Shown: positions 1 to 6,738 of the stretch, in pieces
Numbering within the stretch: position 1 is the first letter of the stretch
Layout: the number at the start of each line of letters is the position of its first letter
From: Syntrophaceae bacterium UBA5744
Lineage (GTDB): Bacteria; Desulfobacterota; Syntrophia; Syntrophales; UBA2192
Length of the DNA: 23,929 nt
Direction: 5' to 3'
Assembly: GCA_002419215.1 (NCBI GenBank)
Contig: DIFQ01000092.1
Span: 1-23,929 of the forward strand
Translations under genes and position numbers: made by a program
Notes under the pieces: model-generated
Databases searched by the model: none
What the model saw: only the letters and a program-made list of their open reading frames with translations
Told to the model about the DNA's origin: nothing

Positions 1-2
1 CG

Positions 3-830
3 CATGACGCCGTCGTCGACACGGGCCGGCGCCGCTTCCTGCAGGCGGGGGCGGGCGCGCTGGCCGTGGCGCCCTTTGTCCTTTCGGGCTATGGCGCCGC
101 CTACGCGGGCAGGGCCTACGAGGTGCGGGAGATTGCGCTGCCTTTCGGCCGCACCCTGCGGGTGGTTCAGCTCACGGACATCCATGCGGGGCTTTTCATG
201 ACCCGGCAGGACCTGCGGCGTTACGCCGAACAGGTCACCGACCTGCAGCCCGACCTTTTCGTCCTTACCGGGGATTACATCACGAACTCGATCGCCTTTC
301 TCCCGGAGTGCGTCGAGGAGATGGCCCGTGTCAGAGCCCCCTACGGCACCTTCGCCACGCTGGGCAATCACGATCACTGGTACGCCGAGGCGGGAGGGCT
401 GACGGCCGTATTCCGGCAGCACCGCATCCCGCTTTTGCGCAATACCCACCGGGTGATCCATACCCCGGAGGGGCCTTTCGCCGTTGCCGGCATCGACGAC
501 CTCCATGCCGGAAAACCCGACCTCGAAGCCGCCCTGCGCGGCCTGACCCCCGACATCCCGACGATCCTGCTTTCGCACCGGCCGGAGATCTTCCCCGAGG
601 CCGCCGGGCAGGGTGTTGCACTGACCCTGGCCGGCCACTATCACGGCGGGCAGATCAAGCTGAGCCTTCCCAAGAGGGCAATCAGCGTGGCCCACCTCCG
701 GTCGCCTTACCCGGAAGGGCTTTTCCGGATCGACGAGTCCCGCCTTTACGTGAGCCGCGGAATCGGCACCTCGCTCACCCCCGTGAGGCTCAACGCGAGG
801 CCCGAGGTGACCCTGCTGAAGCTGTCTTAA
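3..830 (+). CDS. Tat-exported metallophosphoesterase, 5' end outside window
   Basis: Calcineurin-type metallophosphoesterase of the YkuE-like kind, probably acting outside the cytoplasmic membrane on a phosphoester substrate that cannot be named from sequence. The metal-binding motifs appear in order: LTDIHAG, LTGDYI, LGNHDHW, LSHRPE and AGHYHGGQ. The frame is open from the first bases and encodes GRRRFLQAGAGAL followed by a hydrophobic stretch ending in AYA. That is a good twin-arginine signal (RRxFL), so the true start lies upstream of the window and the in-frame GTG at 66 is not the start. The C-terminus is complete and has family-typical length. A heptamer repeat begins 7 bases after the stop, and a strong terminator follows. 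The family is certain; the substrate is unknown. Confidence 0.88.
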   Translation, partial: HDAVVDTGRRRFLQAGAGALAVAPFVLSGYGAAYAGRAYEVREIALPFGRTLRVVQLTDIHAGLFMTRQDLRRYAEQVTDLQPDLFVLTGDYITNSIAFLPECVEEMARVRAPYGTFATLGNHDHWYAEAGGLTAVFRQHRIPLLRNTHRVIHTPEGPFAVAGIDDLHAGKPDLEAALRGLTPDIPTILLSHRPEIFPEAAGQGVALTLAGHYHGGQIKLSLPKRAISVAHLRSPYPEGLFRIDESRLYVSRGIGTSLTPVRLNARPEVTLLKLS

Positions 831-836
831 AAAAGA

Positions 837-866
837 AGCCGACAGCCGTCAGCCGACAGCCTGCAG
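837..866. repeat. Heptanucleotide tandem array (AGCCGAC-type)
   Basis: Four consecutive 7-bp units, AGCCGAC, AGCCGTC, AGCCGAC and AGCCTGC, begin six bases after the metallophosphoesterase stop codon. The period is exactly 7. It is one of six heptamer arrays in this window. Confidence 0.75.
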
Positions 867-903
867 AAGGAAATCGCAAAAGTGAAGAGGGCAATGCAGA
901 AGG

Positions 904-931
904 AAGCCCCGCCGGTCGGCGGGGCTTTTTT
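904..931 (+). terminator. Rho-independent terminator after metallophosphoesterase
   Basis: Perfect stem AGCCCCGCC / GGCGGGGCT with a GGTC loop, followed by six T residues on the + strand. It closes the metallophosphoesterase transcript. The minus-strand side has only a weak pyrimidine run (TTCCTTCT). Confidence 0.9.
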
Positions 932-974
932 GTGGGCGGCGCGGGTCCCGCGGTCGGACCGTTCTTGAAAAGGA

Positions 975-1055
975 TCAGTTCCGCTTCAGGAAGGGAAGGG
1001 CGGAGCTCAGGAAACGGCCGAGCCCCTTGGCGGTCTTGCCGAAGTGGCCGGCCAT
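975..1055 (-). CDS. Possible 26-residue small ORF in the 331-base gap
   Basis: A minus-strand frame starts at ATG and ends in TGA. It encodes a basic, amphipathic-looking peptide that contains GKTAKGLGRFLSSALPFLKR. The only upstream Shine-Dalgarno candidate (AGGTGA) is about 12 bases away and contains the preceding in-frame stop. The hairpin at 904-931 would lie downstream of it. It could be a real small gene, the remnant of a longer one, or chance. It is the only coding-like signal between 867 and 1101. Confidence 0.2.
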   Translation of the reverse strand: MAGHFGKTAKGLGRFLSSALPFLKRN

Positions 1056-1101
1056 CCAGTTGAGAATTCACCTGGCCGAAGAAGGCGCGGGTGCCTTTGT
1101 C

Positions 1102-1131
1102 TTGCATTACGCGGCCGAAGGGCGGTATCAT
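1102..1131 (+). promoter_or_regulatory. Candidate promoter for the phasin-like gene
   Basis: The -10 box TATCAT matches 5 of 6 consensus bases. It sits 18 bases after TTGCAT, a weak -35, and would start transcription about 20 bases before the ribosome binding site. Confidence 0.4.
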
Positions 1132-1158
1132 GGTAAAAATAAAAAAGGAGGAAGAGCC

Positions 1159-1509
1159 ATGCAGGACTTCATCAGGAAAGTGAAACTGCTCAGTGTCGGC
1201 CTTTTCTACATGGGGAAGGAGAAGGTCGAAGAGTCCGTTGCGGAACTGATCAAGAAGGGGGAGATCACCGAGAAGGAAGGCCGGGCGCTGGTGAATGAAT
1301 TGGTGGCAAAATCGAAGGTGGCCACGAAGGATCTGGAAGGGCGCATCGAGAAGGTGATGTCCGATGCCCAGGACAAGCTCCACGCCCCGTTGAAAAAAGA
1401 GATCGACGTGCTCAAGAAAAAAATCGCAAAGCTCGAGAAAGAGGCCGCCGCCGCGAAAGCGAGGAGCCTGAAGAAAACCGCCAGGCCGTCCAGGAAACCC
1501 GCCAGGTAG
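1159..1509 (+). CDS. Phasin-like coiled-coil protein (116 aa)
   Basis: A small, lysine- and glutamate-rich helical protein of the phasin / polyhydroxyalkanoate-granule-associated family (PhaF/PhaI-like). Such proteins coat storage granules or act as small scaffolds. An N-terminal helix (FIRKVKLLSVGLFYMGKEKVEE) is followed by an EKEGRALVNELVAKSK segment typical of this family, a coiled coil around residues 60-100, and a basic K/R/A/P-rich tail that could contact DNA or granule surfaces. The start is the ATG preceded by AAAGGAGG with 7-base spacing; an in-frame extension upstream to 1027 has no ribosome binding site and crosses the likely promoter. The gene is monocistronic, with its own promoter candidate and terminator. 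No polyhydroxyalkanoate synthase is present here, so a granule role is only inferred. Confidence 0.8.
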   Translation: MQDFIRKVKLLSVGLFYMGKEKVEESVAELIKKGEITEKEGRALVNELVAKSKVATKDLEGRIEKVMSDAQDKLHAPLKKEIDVLKKKIAKLEKEAAAAKARSLKKTARPSRKPAR

Positions 1510-1531
1510 ATCGAACCCTCTGAACCCGTTG

Positions 1532-1566
1532 AAAAAGCCCCGCCGTCCTGCGGGGCTTTTGTTTTC
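1532..1566 (+). terminator. Rho-independent terminator after phasin-like gene
   Basis: Eleven-base-pair perfect stem AAAAGCCCCGC / GCGGGGCTTTT with a CGTCCT loop, followed by GTTTT. The flanking A and T runs make it potentially bidirectional. No gene is seen in the 247 bases that follow it. Confidence 0.9.
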
Positions 1567-1813
1567 CCTGAATGATTTCCCGCGGAGATCGAAGGGAGTA
1601 TGCCGGCGCTCGGCCTAAGGTTTTTCGATATCCGCCGTCGGGGAATGCCTTATGGTTTTTCAGGGGACGATTCCGGACAATGGATGAAAAGGGCCGGCGA
1701 CGCGGCCCGGCTCGAGGGGTTCGTTTACGGAGCCGTTCAAAAAAAGCTCAAACCACGACGGCCGGAATGCAGGAACCGTTCAACGATATTTTTCACCCGT
1801 GGGAGGCGTTGCC

Positions 1814-2476
1814 ATGACAGAGGCTGTCCGGCTTGCAGATCGCGAAAAGGAAGCTGCGCGAGAGCACTACAACAGGGTCGCAATGCTCTACGATCTCGTC
1901 GAGGTCCTGGACGAGCGCACCTTCCGGCCCTGGCGGCAGAAGCTTCTCGCCCATGCGGGCGGACGCACGCTCGAGGTGGGTGTGGGAACGGGGAAGAATT
2001 TCCCCTGGTATCCCCCCGGCGTGGCCCTCACGGGCATCGACATCGCCGAGAAGATGCTGGCCGCGGCCCGGCAGCGGGCCCGGCGGCTGGGCCTTGCCGT
2101 CGAGCTCCACCTGGCTGATGCACAGGCCCTCGAGTTTCGCGGAGGCGTCTTTGACACCGTCGTCTCCACATTCGTCTTCTGTTCCGTTCCCGACCCGGTC
2201 CGGGGACTCCGCGAATTGGGGCGGGTCGTCAAGGGGGAAGGGAAAATCCTGCTCCTGGAGCACGTCGCAAAGGAACCCGGGAAACCGGGGCCCCTCATGG
2301 GGATGCTGGGTTCCGTGATCGCGCGGCTCATGGGCCCGACGATCACCAACCACCTGACGCTGGAGCATGTGCTCCAGGCCGGTCTGCGCATCGAGAGCCT
2401 CGAACATCTCGGCAGGGACCACGATGTCAAGATGATCGTGGCAGGGCCGGCGCGAGAGCGACCCTCGGGGGGGTAG
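1814..2476 (+). CDS. Class I SAM-dependent methyltransferase, UbiE/PmtA-like
   Basis: A 220-residue S-adenosylmethionine-dependent methyltransferase, probably cytoplasmic or membrane-associated. Motif I is LEVGVGTGKN (residues 53-62), motif II is LTGIDIAEKML (72-82), and a D-A-Q motif follows near 102. Motif post-II is FDTVVSTFVFCSVPD, and LLLEHV (146-151) completes the UbiE/phosphatidylethanolamine-methyltransferase pattern. The substrate could be a quinone, a phospholipid or a small molecule; there is no neighbouring pathway to decide. The start is the ATG preceded by GGGAGG 7 bases upstream; the in-frame GTG at 1799 lies on that Shine-Dalgarno sequence and is unlikely. Base composition matches its neighbours. 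The stop is followed at 2484-2510 by a weak 6-bp hairpin, then by the AOR control region. Confidence 0.85.
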   Translation: MTEAVRLADREKEAAREHYNRVAMLYDLVEVLDERTFRPWRQKLLAHAGGRTLEVGVGTGKNFPWYPPGVALTGIDIAEKMLAAARQRARRLGLAVELHLADAQALEFRGGVFDTVVSTFVFCSVPDPVRGLRELGRVVKGEGKILLLEHVAKEPGKPGPLMGMLGSVIARLMGPTITNHLTLEHVLQAGLRIESLEHLGRDHDVKMIVAGPARERPSGG

Positions 2477-2514
2477 GCGATCCGTGCCGGCTGCCTTTGT
2501 GCATCGGCACGAGG

Positions 2515-2534
2515 TTATGTCTAATTAGACATAA
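2515..2534. promoter_or_regulatory. Perfect 20-bp palindrome, likely operator
   Basis: TTATGTCTAATTAGACATAA is its own reverse complement over all 20 bases. It is AT-rich in a GC-rich setting and ends at the base just before a consensus -35 box. Half-sites TGTCTAAT/ATTAGACA suit a homodimeric helix-turn-helix regulator. No regulator gene is adjacent, so the protein cannot be named. It could fold as a hairpin but has no following T-run, so an operator is preferred over a terminator. Confidence 0.7.
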
Positions 2535-2563
2535 TTGACAAAGGCAAGTCGTTGCCATAGAGT
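2535..2563 (+). promoter_or_regulatory. Sigma-70 promoter of the AOR gene
   Basis: TTGACA, identical to the -35 consensus, is followed after exactly 17 bases by TAGAGT (4 of 6 matches to the -10 consensus). Transcription would begin near 2570, leaving a leader of about 160 bases before the AOR start. Confidence 0.65.
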
Positions 2564-2628
2564 CAGATCAGCGAATTATCCTGTCGTATCTCCCTCATTA
2601 TCCAACAGCCACCCTGATCATCGCAGAA

Positions 2629-2706
2629 GAAAACCTTGAGACCCTTTTGCCCCTGATGGTTTTCCTTTGAACCCGCGGCGCGAAGACTCAAGGACCCCTG
2701 GGGACC
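2629..2706 (+). other. AOR leader with possible alternative stems
   Basis: GAAAACC (2629-2635) can pair with GGTTTTC (2658-2664). CCTTGAG (2634-2640) can pair with CTCAAGG (2687-2693). The two stems share bases 2634-2635, so they compete. An imperfect palindrome GGACCCCTGGGGACC (2692-2706) lies just before the ribosome binding site. I do not recognise a known riboswitch; such pairings can arise by chance. Confidence 0.25.
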
Positions 2707-2728
2707 TCATCAACAAGGAGGACGGATC

Positions 2729-4465
2729 ATGGAGAAACTGCTCCGAATCAACATGAGTGCAGAGGGCGGTCCTGCGGTCAGCGTAATCCCTGTCGGAGAG
2801 TATGCGGGGCTGGGCGGCCGGGCGTTGACCTCCGCCGTCGTGTCGAAGGAAGTGCCGCCCCTGGCACATCCTCTGGGCGAGGACAACAAGCTCGTCATTG
2901 CCCCGGGTATGCTCAGCGGAACCATTGCGGCCATGTCGGGGCGCTGCTCCGTGGGCGCAAAAAGCCCGCTGACGGGCGGCATCAAGGAATCGAACTCCGG
3001 GGGACAAGCTTCCCAGGTGCTGGCCCGGCTGGGCTACGCGGCCATCATCCTGGAGGGGAAGCCCGGGGAGAACGATCTCTACAAGGTCTTTGTCAACAAG
3101 GACGGCGTGAAGGTCACCCGCGACAACAGTCTCAAGATGCTCGGCAACTACGACCTCGTCGAGAAGATGAAGGGCGAGCACGGCGACAAGATCGCCTGCG
3201 TCTCCATCGGCCCCGCGGGCGAGATGAAGATGTGCGCCGCATCAGTGGCCTTCACGGACATGGAACTGAGGCCCACCCGCCACGCGGGCCGCGGCGGCCT
3301 CGGCGCCGTCATGGGCTCCAAGGGGGTCAAGGTGATCGTCCTGGACGACACCGGGACGAGCCACTGTGCCCCGAAAGACCCCGATAAATTCAAGGCAGCC
3401 AACAAGACCTTCGTGGACGGGTTGAGGAAACACCCGGTCACGGGCGAGGGGCTCCCGTCCTTCGGCACGAACATCCTCGCCAACGTGATCAACGAGGCGG
3501 GCGCCTACCCCACGCACAACTTCCTCTGGGGCCGCTTCGTCGGGACATCGAAGATCAGCGGCGAGACTGAGGCGGAGCTGGAGAAGGCCCGCGGCGGCAA
3601 CCCGACCCACGGCTGCCACCGGGGCTGCGTGATCCGCTGCTCGGGGATCTTCCACGACAAGGACGGCCACTACCTGACCAAGCAGCCCGAGTATGAGACC
3701 GTCTGGGCCCACGGCGCCAACTGCGGCATCGACAACATCGACGAAATAGCCATGCTCGACCGGCTGGACGACGACTATGGCCTGGACACGATCGAGATGG
3801 GCGCGACGATCGGCGTGGCCATGGAGGCGGGCATCGCTAGGTTCGGTGACGGCCAGGCCGCGATCAATCTCATCAGGGAAGTGGGCAAGGGGAGCGCCTT
3901 GGGTCGCATCCTGGGGAACGGCGCCGCCATGACGGGCCGGGCCTTCGGCGTCGAGCGGGTCCCCGTCGTGAAGAACCAGGCCCTTCCCGCCTACGACCCG
4001 CGGGCGATCCAGGGGATCGGCGTGACCTACGCCACGAGCACCATGGGCGCCGATCACACGGCAGGCTACGCCGTGGCCACCAACATCCTCAAGGTGGGGG
4101 GCTACGTGGACCCGCTGAAACCGGAGGGCCAGATCGAGCTTTCCCGCAATCTCCAGATCGCCACGGCCGCCATCGACTCGACGGGAATGTGCCTCTTCAT
4201 CGCCTTTGCGGTCATGGACCAGCCCGAAACCTTCCAGGCGCTTCTCGACCTGCTCAGCGCCTTCTACGGGGTCAACATGACGGGAGACGACGTCACGGCG
4301 CTGGGGAAAAAGGTTCTCACGTGGGAGCGGGAGTTCAACGCGCAGGCCGGCCTCACAAAGGCGCAGGACCGCCTGCCGGAATTCTTCCGCAAGGAGCTGC
4401 TTCCCCCGCACAACGTCACGTTCCAGGTCAGCGACGCGGACCTGGACAAGGTTTTCGACTGGTGA
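2729..4465 (+). CDS. aor: Tungsten-type aldehyde:ferredoxin oxidoreductase
   Basis: A 578-residue AOR-family enzyme that interconverts aldehydes and carboxylic acids using a bis-pterin tungsten (or molybdenum) cofactor and one [4Fe-4S] cluster, passing electrons to ferredoxin in the cytoplasm. The N-terminal pterin-binding domain carries GGRALTSAVV (29-38), GRCSVGAKSPLTGG (71-84) and GRGGLGAVMGSKGVK (187-201). Cluster ligands are C296, C300 and C304, with a fourth Cys in the DSTGMC motif (C488). Other conserved points are PEYETVWAHGANCG (320-333) and ADHTAGY (441-447). Cluster spacing reads C-x3-C-x3-C rather than the usual C-x2-C-x3-C. The length is near the family norm. The start has AGGAGG about 7 bases upstream. 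It sits behind a consensus promoter with an abutting palindrome, and genes for cofactor/sulfur-carrier proteins follow. The physiological aldehyde is unknown. Confidence 0.93.
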   Translation: MEKLLRINMSAEGGPAVSVIPVGEYAGLGGRALTSAVVSKEVPPLAHPLGEDNKLVIAPGMLSGTIAAMSGRCSVGAKSPLTGGIKESNSGGQASQVLARLGYAAIILEGKPGENDLYKVFVNKDGVKVTRDNSLKMLGNYDLVEKMKGEHGDKIACVSIGPAGEMKMCAASVAFTDMELRPTRHAGRGGLGAVMGSKGVKVIVLDDTGTSHCAPKDPDKFKAANKTFVDGLRKHPVTGEGLPSFGTNILANVINEAGAYPTHNFLWGRFVGTSKISGETEAELEKARGGNPTHGCHRGCVIRCSGIFHDKDGHYLTKQPEYETVWAHGANCGIDNIDEIAMLDRLDDDYGLDTIEMGATIGVAMEAGIARFGDGQAAINLIREVGKGSALGRILGNGAAMTGRAFGVERVPVVKNQALPAYDPRAIQGIGVTYATSTMGADHTAGYAVATNILKVGGYVDPLKPEGQIELSRNLQIATAAIDSTGMCLFIAFAVMDQPETFQALLDLLSAFYGVNMTGDDVTALGKKVLTWEREFNAQAGLTKAQDRLPEFFRKELLPPHNVTFQVSDADLDKVFDW

Positions 4466-4516
4466 GGATTGTATCGTTTCGCCGTATTCCGTTTCCGGGG
4501 GAGACCCTGTCGCGAT

Positions 4517-4697
4517 GTCATTGCGAAGGCATCCCTTTTTCCGTCATTGCGAGGAGCGACAGCGAAGAAGCAATCTCCTGCGAAAACCCGTTACCTTGAT
4601 CTTCTCCCCCGGCGGGAGAGGATAGAGGTGAGGGGGAAAATCCCATTCATCCGGCATGTTCGGGATTGCCGCGCTCCCGTCGGTCGCTCGCAATGAC
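4517..4697. repeat. REP-like element with inverted GTCATTGCGAG ends
   Basis: GTCATTGCGAGGAGCGACAG begins a 35-base unit at 4543-4577. A reverse-complement-like unit at 4664-4697 ends in GGTCGCTCGCAATGAC, and a partial third copy (GTCATTGCGAAGG) lies at 4517-4529. This TCATTGCGAG...GCAATC type is a familiar dispersed intergenic palindrome in deltaproteobacteria and some other bacteria. The pair brackets a second repeat type at 4602-4636. Together they fill most of the 293-base gap after the AOR gene. Confidence 0.7.
4602..4636 (+). repeat. TCTCCC..GGGAGAGG..GGTGAGGG repeat, copy 1
   Basis: Short hairpin CTCCC/GGGAG followed by AGGATAGAGGTGAGGGGG, nested inside the REP-like element. Related copies are at 4718-4746 (same strand) and 5759-5800 (opposite strand). 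Confidence 0.6.
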
Positions 4698-4717
4698 CAA
4701 AGAGGACTGCAACTCAA

Positions 4718-4746
4718 TCTCCGGCGGGAGGGGATGAAGGGGAGGG
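4718..4746 (+). repeat. TCTCC..GGGAGGGG repeat, copy 2
   Basis: A shortened relative of the element at 4602-4636: TCTCCGGCGGGAGGGGATG then AAGGGGAGGG. Its purine-rich end lies about 12 bases before the ATG at 4759 and is the only Shine-Dalgarno-like sequence for that gene. Confidence 0.5.
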
Positions 4747-4758
4747 TGTCTATAACCC

Positions 4759-5370
4759 ATGACAGAATCGAACCTCGCCGTTCCCGGCGCTGCGGGCAGG
4801 CTGTGCTTAACTGTGCCGGCGGACCGGGTGCCCTGTTTCTTCCCGCTGCTCCAGAAAGGGTTTGTGCTGGGGGTACCTGTTGGCTGCCCGATCCGGGTAC
4901 TTCTGCGCGACGGGCTCGGCCTGACCGACGAGTACATCGAGACGCGGCTGCAGACCGTCTTTCTCGACGGCAAGCCCGTCGATGACATCGACGGGGCCTT
5001 TATCCGGGACGGTGAAACACTGGCCCTGGCGCCCGCCATGCCGGGCCTGATGGGCGCGATGCTCCGAAGGGGCGGGTTCTATGCCCCCATGCGCAGCGGG
5101 ATCACGCACCGGGACGATGACAATGCGGCACCGCGGTGGATCGGAGAAGGCCGCATCACCATGAAACTCTTCGGCATGGCCCTGCGAGAACTGGGTCCGA
5201 AACTTCTCGAGCGCGGCATCGAGGTCGGTGCCGGGGATCTTTCGGAAGTGATCAGGGAACTACCGGGGGATTGCCGGGAGGGCTTGGGGGACTTGGAAGG
5301 ACTCGAGGGGCAGGCGAGAGTTACCTTGAGGGTTACGATTGCTCAGGAGGGGAAAGGGACGAGGGACTAG
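4759..5370 (+). CDS. Unrecognised AOR-locus protein with MoaD-like N-terminal half
   Basis: A 203-residue protein that I do not recognise as a named family. Residues 14-97 read like a beta-grasp sulfur-carrier fold: a first strand (RLCLTVP), GVPVGCPIRVLLRDGLGL aligning with the strand-helix of MoaD, then TVFLDGKPVDD and IRDGETLALAPAMPGL. These last two match the FLNG...EGDRVGIFPPVAGG pattern of the MoaD-like protein encoded just downstream. The terminal Gly-Gly is absent and the chain continues. Residues 132-194 (ITMKLFGMALRELGPKLLERGIE, then VTLRVTI) resemble the opening of another MoaD-like unit, but weakly. No signal peptide or membrane segment is seen. The stop codon lies inside a heptamer repeat, so the last four residues are repeat-derived. 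A role in tungsten-cofactor sulfur handling or AOR maturation is inferred only from context. Confidence 0.6.
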   Translation: MTESNLAVPGAAGRLCLTVPADRVPCFFPLLQKGFVLGVPVGCPIRVLLRDGLGLTDEYIETRLQTVFLDGKPVDDIDGAFIRDGETLALAPAMPGLMGAMLRRGGFYAPMRSGITHRDDDNAAPRWIGEGRITMKLFGMALRELGPKLLERGIEVGAGDLSEVIRELPGDCREGLGDLEGLEGQARVTLRVTIAQEGKGTRD

Positions 5371-5383
5371 GGGGTAGGGACGG
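5355..5383. repeat. Heptanucleotide tandem array (AGGGACN-type)
   Basis: Units AGGGACG, AGGGACT, AGGGGGT, AGGGACG. The TAG stop of the upstream gene is made of the junction of units two and three. Confidence 0.75.
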
Positions 5384-5410
5384 GTGCCGCTGCGCGGCAG
5401 TCACCGGACC

Positions 5411-5444
5411 TCATTCTTCCTTGATCCTTTGTCCTTGTTTCCTA
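5411..5444. repeat. Degenerate heptanucleotide array after the MoaD-like gene
   Basis: Read on the minus strand: AGGAAAC, AAGGACA, AAGGATC, AAGGAAG, a 7-base period starting within the TAG stop of the MoaD-like gene. It faces the array at 5355-5383 across the convergent gap. Between them a short hairpin TGCCGC-TGC-GCGGCA (5385-5399) could mark transcript ends. Confidence 0.5.
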
Positions 5445-5666
5445 GCCGCCGGCCACGGGAGGGAAGATCCCCACGCGGTCCCCTTCATGCAGGGTTTCGT
5501 TGCCGCTGGCGTGGATGCCGTTGAGGAAGATGATCTTCACCCTGTCCATCGGCACGTCGAGACGCCGAAGCAACCCCAGGATCGTGGTATCCTCGCCGAC
5601 CTCCAGCGTCCCCCCGCGGGGGACGAAGCGGGCCAGGGAAGCATAGAGGTTGAGTTCGACTTTCAT
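5442..5666 (-). CDS. MoaD/ThiS-family sulfur carrier protein
   Basis: A 74-residue beta-grasp protein ending in FPPVAGG. In the family, the terminal Gly-Gly is adenylylated by an E1-like enzyme and thiocarboxylated, and the sulfur builds the dithiolene of molybdopterin or the tungsten pterin. Visible family features are MKVELNLYASLARF, a short VGEDTTILGLLRRL strand-helix, IIFLNG and LHEGDRVGIFPPVAGG. The start is the ATG preceded by AAGGTG about 10 bases upstream; an upstream extension of the frame to 5771 runs into repeat DNA. It lies on the opposite strand from the rest of the AOR locus, diverging from the E1-like gene, which is its likely activating partner. Whether it serves only the AOR or general Moco synthesis cannot be told. 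Confidence 0.85.
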   Translation of the reverse strand: MKVELNLYASLARFVPRGGTLEVGEDTTILGLLRRLDVPMDRVKIIFLNGIHASGNETLHEGDRVGIFPPVAGG

Positions 5667-5758
5667 GGTTTCATCACACCTTGTATGAAGCATAACCGAC
5701 TGCGAAAATTTCTTCAAACGGATTCGGATGATGGGAAAACGGGATGGCTGCGCTGCAG

Positions 5759-5800
5759 CACTCACCCTCACCCCGACCCTTTCCCCTCAAGGGAGAGGGA
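5759..5800 (-). repeat. TCTCCC..GGTGAGGG repeat, copy 3 (inverted)
   Basis: On the minus strand it reads TCTCCCTTGAGGGGAAAGGG and then TCGGGGTGAGGGTGAG, the same layout as 4602-4636. It occupies the divergent spacer between the MoaD-like and E1-like genes. Confidence 0.5.
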
Positions 5801-5859
5801 GCCTGGACGGAAAGTGGCCTGAAGGCCACAATTCATATTGCTGAAGAGGGGGCGGGCCG

Positions 5860-6738
5860 ATGAGTCCTGACATTCAAGTCCGGATTCGCAGGCGGGCGGA
5901 AAAAATAACGGATCCGGCAGGGCGCGAAGCGGACGTCCTGGAGGACCGCGCTGCCCGCGAGATCGCCCGGCAGAGCGGGGTCACTCTTCAGGAAATCTAC
6001 CGAGAGGCGCTCAAGCTGGGCGTCTACCCGTACCGATACATCCGCAACGTGGAGATCCTCTCCGCCCCGGAGCAACTCCGGCTTGCCGAATCGCGGGTTG
6101 CCGTTGTGGGCGCCGGGGGACTCGGCGGGCAGGTCATCGTGCTCCTGGCGCGCCTCGGCGTCGGGACTCTCGTCGTCGTGGACTGCGATTACTTCGACGA
6201 GACGAATCTCAACCGCCAGGCCCTTTGCGTGGGAGAGACGCTGGGGAAGCCGAAGGCCCGCGCCGCTGCACAGGCCGTGGCATCGATCAACCCGGGCATC
6301 CGCGTGATCCCTCTCCCCGCGAGGATCGAGGCCGATGTGATCGATGGAATCCTGGAAGGCAGCGATGTCGTCGTCGACGGCCTGGACAATGCACCCGACC
6401 GCCTGCTGCTGCAGGAGGCGGCCGGACGGTTGGGCATCCCCATGGTGCACGGGGCACTGGCAGGCTTCGAGGGCAGGGTCATGACCGTCCTGCCGGGCGA
6501 CGCCGGCGTGAAGCATCTCTACGGGGAATCCGCGGACCGGGACGGCCCGGACCGGCCGGAAGCCGTCCTGGGCGTTCCCGCCGTGACGGCCGCGCTCATC
6601 GGCACCCTCCAGGCCATGGAGGTACTCAAGATTCTGCTCGGGCGCGGCAGCATCTTTCGAAACGTGATGGCCTACGTGGATCTGGAGAAAGGCCGGCTGG
6701 ACACGTTCCGGTTTGGTGAATCGCCGGAAAAGACATGA
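5860..6738 (+). CDS. E1-like adenylyltransferase, ThiF/MoeB/HesA family
   Basis: A 292-residue enzyme expected to adenylylate the C-terminal glycine of a MoaD/ThiS-type carrier using ATP in the cytoplasm. The nucleotide-binding loop GAGGLGG is at residues 84-90. The DCDYFDETNLNRQ motif (108-120) and GKPKA (129-133) match MoeB, followed by DGLDN (173-177) and VHGAL. A helical N-terminal extension of about 75 residues precedes the Rossmann core. The CxxC pairs that bind zinc in MoeB are absent: the only cysteines are C109 and C123, and the region after the core reads HLYGESADRDGPD. The start ATG is preceded by a GAGGGGGCGGG stretch. The last four bases overlap the next gene (ATGA), which implies translational coupling. 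Its substrate is most likely the MoaD-like protein encoded divergently at 5442-5666. Confidence 0.88.
   Translation: MSPDIQVRIRRRAEKITDPAGREADVLEDRAAREIARQSGVTLQEIYREALKLGVYPYRYIRNVEILSAPEQLRLAESRVAVVGAGGLGGQVIVLLARLGVGTLVVVDCDYFDETNLNRQALCVGETLGKPKARAAAQAVASINPGIRVIPLPARIEADVIDGILEGSDVVVDGLDNAPDRLLLQEAAGRLGIPMVHGALAGFEGRVMTVLPGDAGVKHLYGESADRDGPDRPEAVLGVPAVTAALIGTLQAMEVLKILLGRGSIFRNVMAYVDLEKGRLDTFRFGESPEKT

Noticed and set aside
1572..2118. Open frames before and over the start of the methyltransferase gene
   Set aside because: No ribosome binding site; they overlap the clear methyltransferase frame and show no family motif.
3242..4411. 389-codon minus-strand frame opposite the AOR gene
   Set aside because: Shadow of AOR, no ribosome binding site, no recognisable motif.
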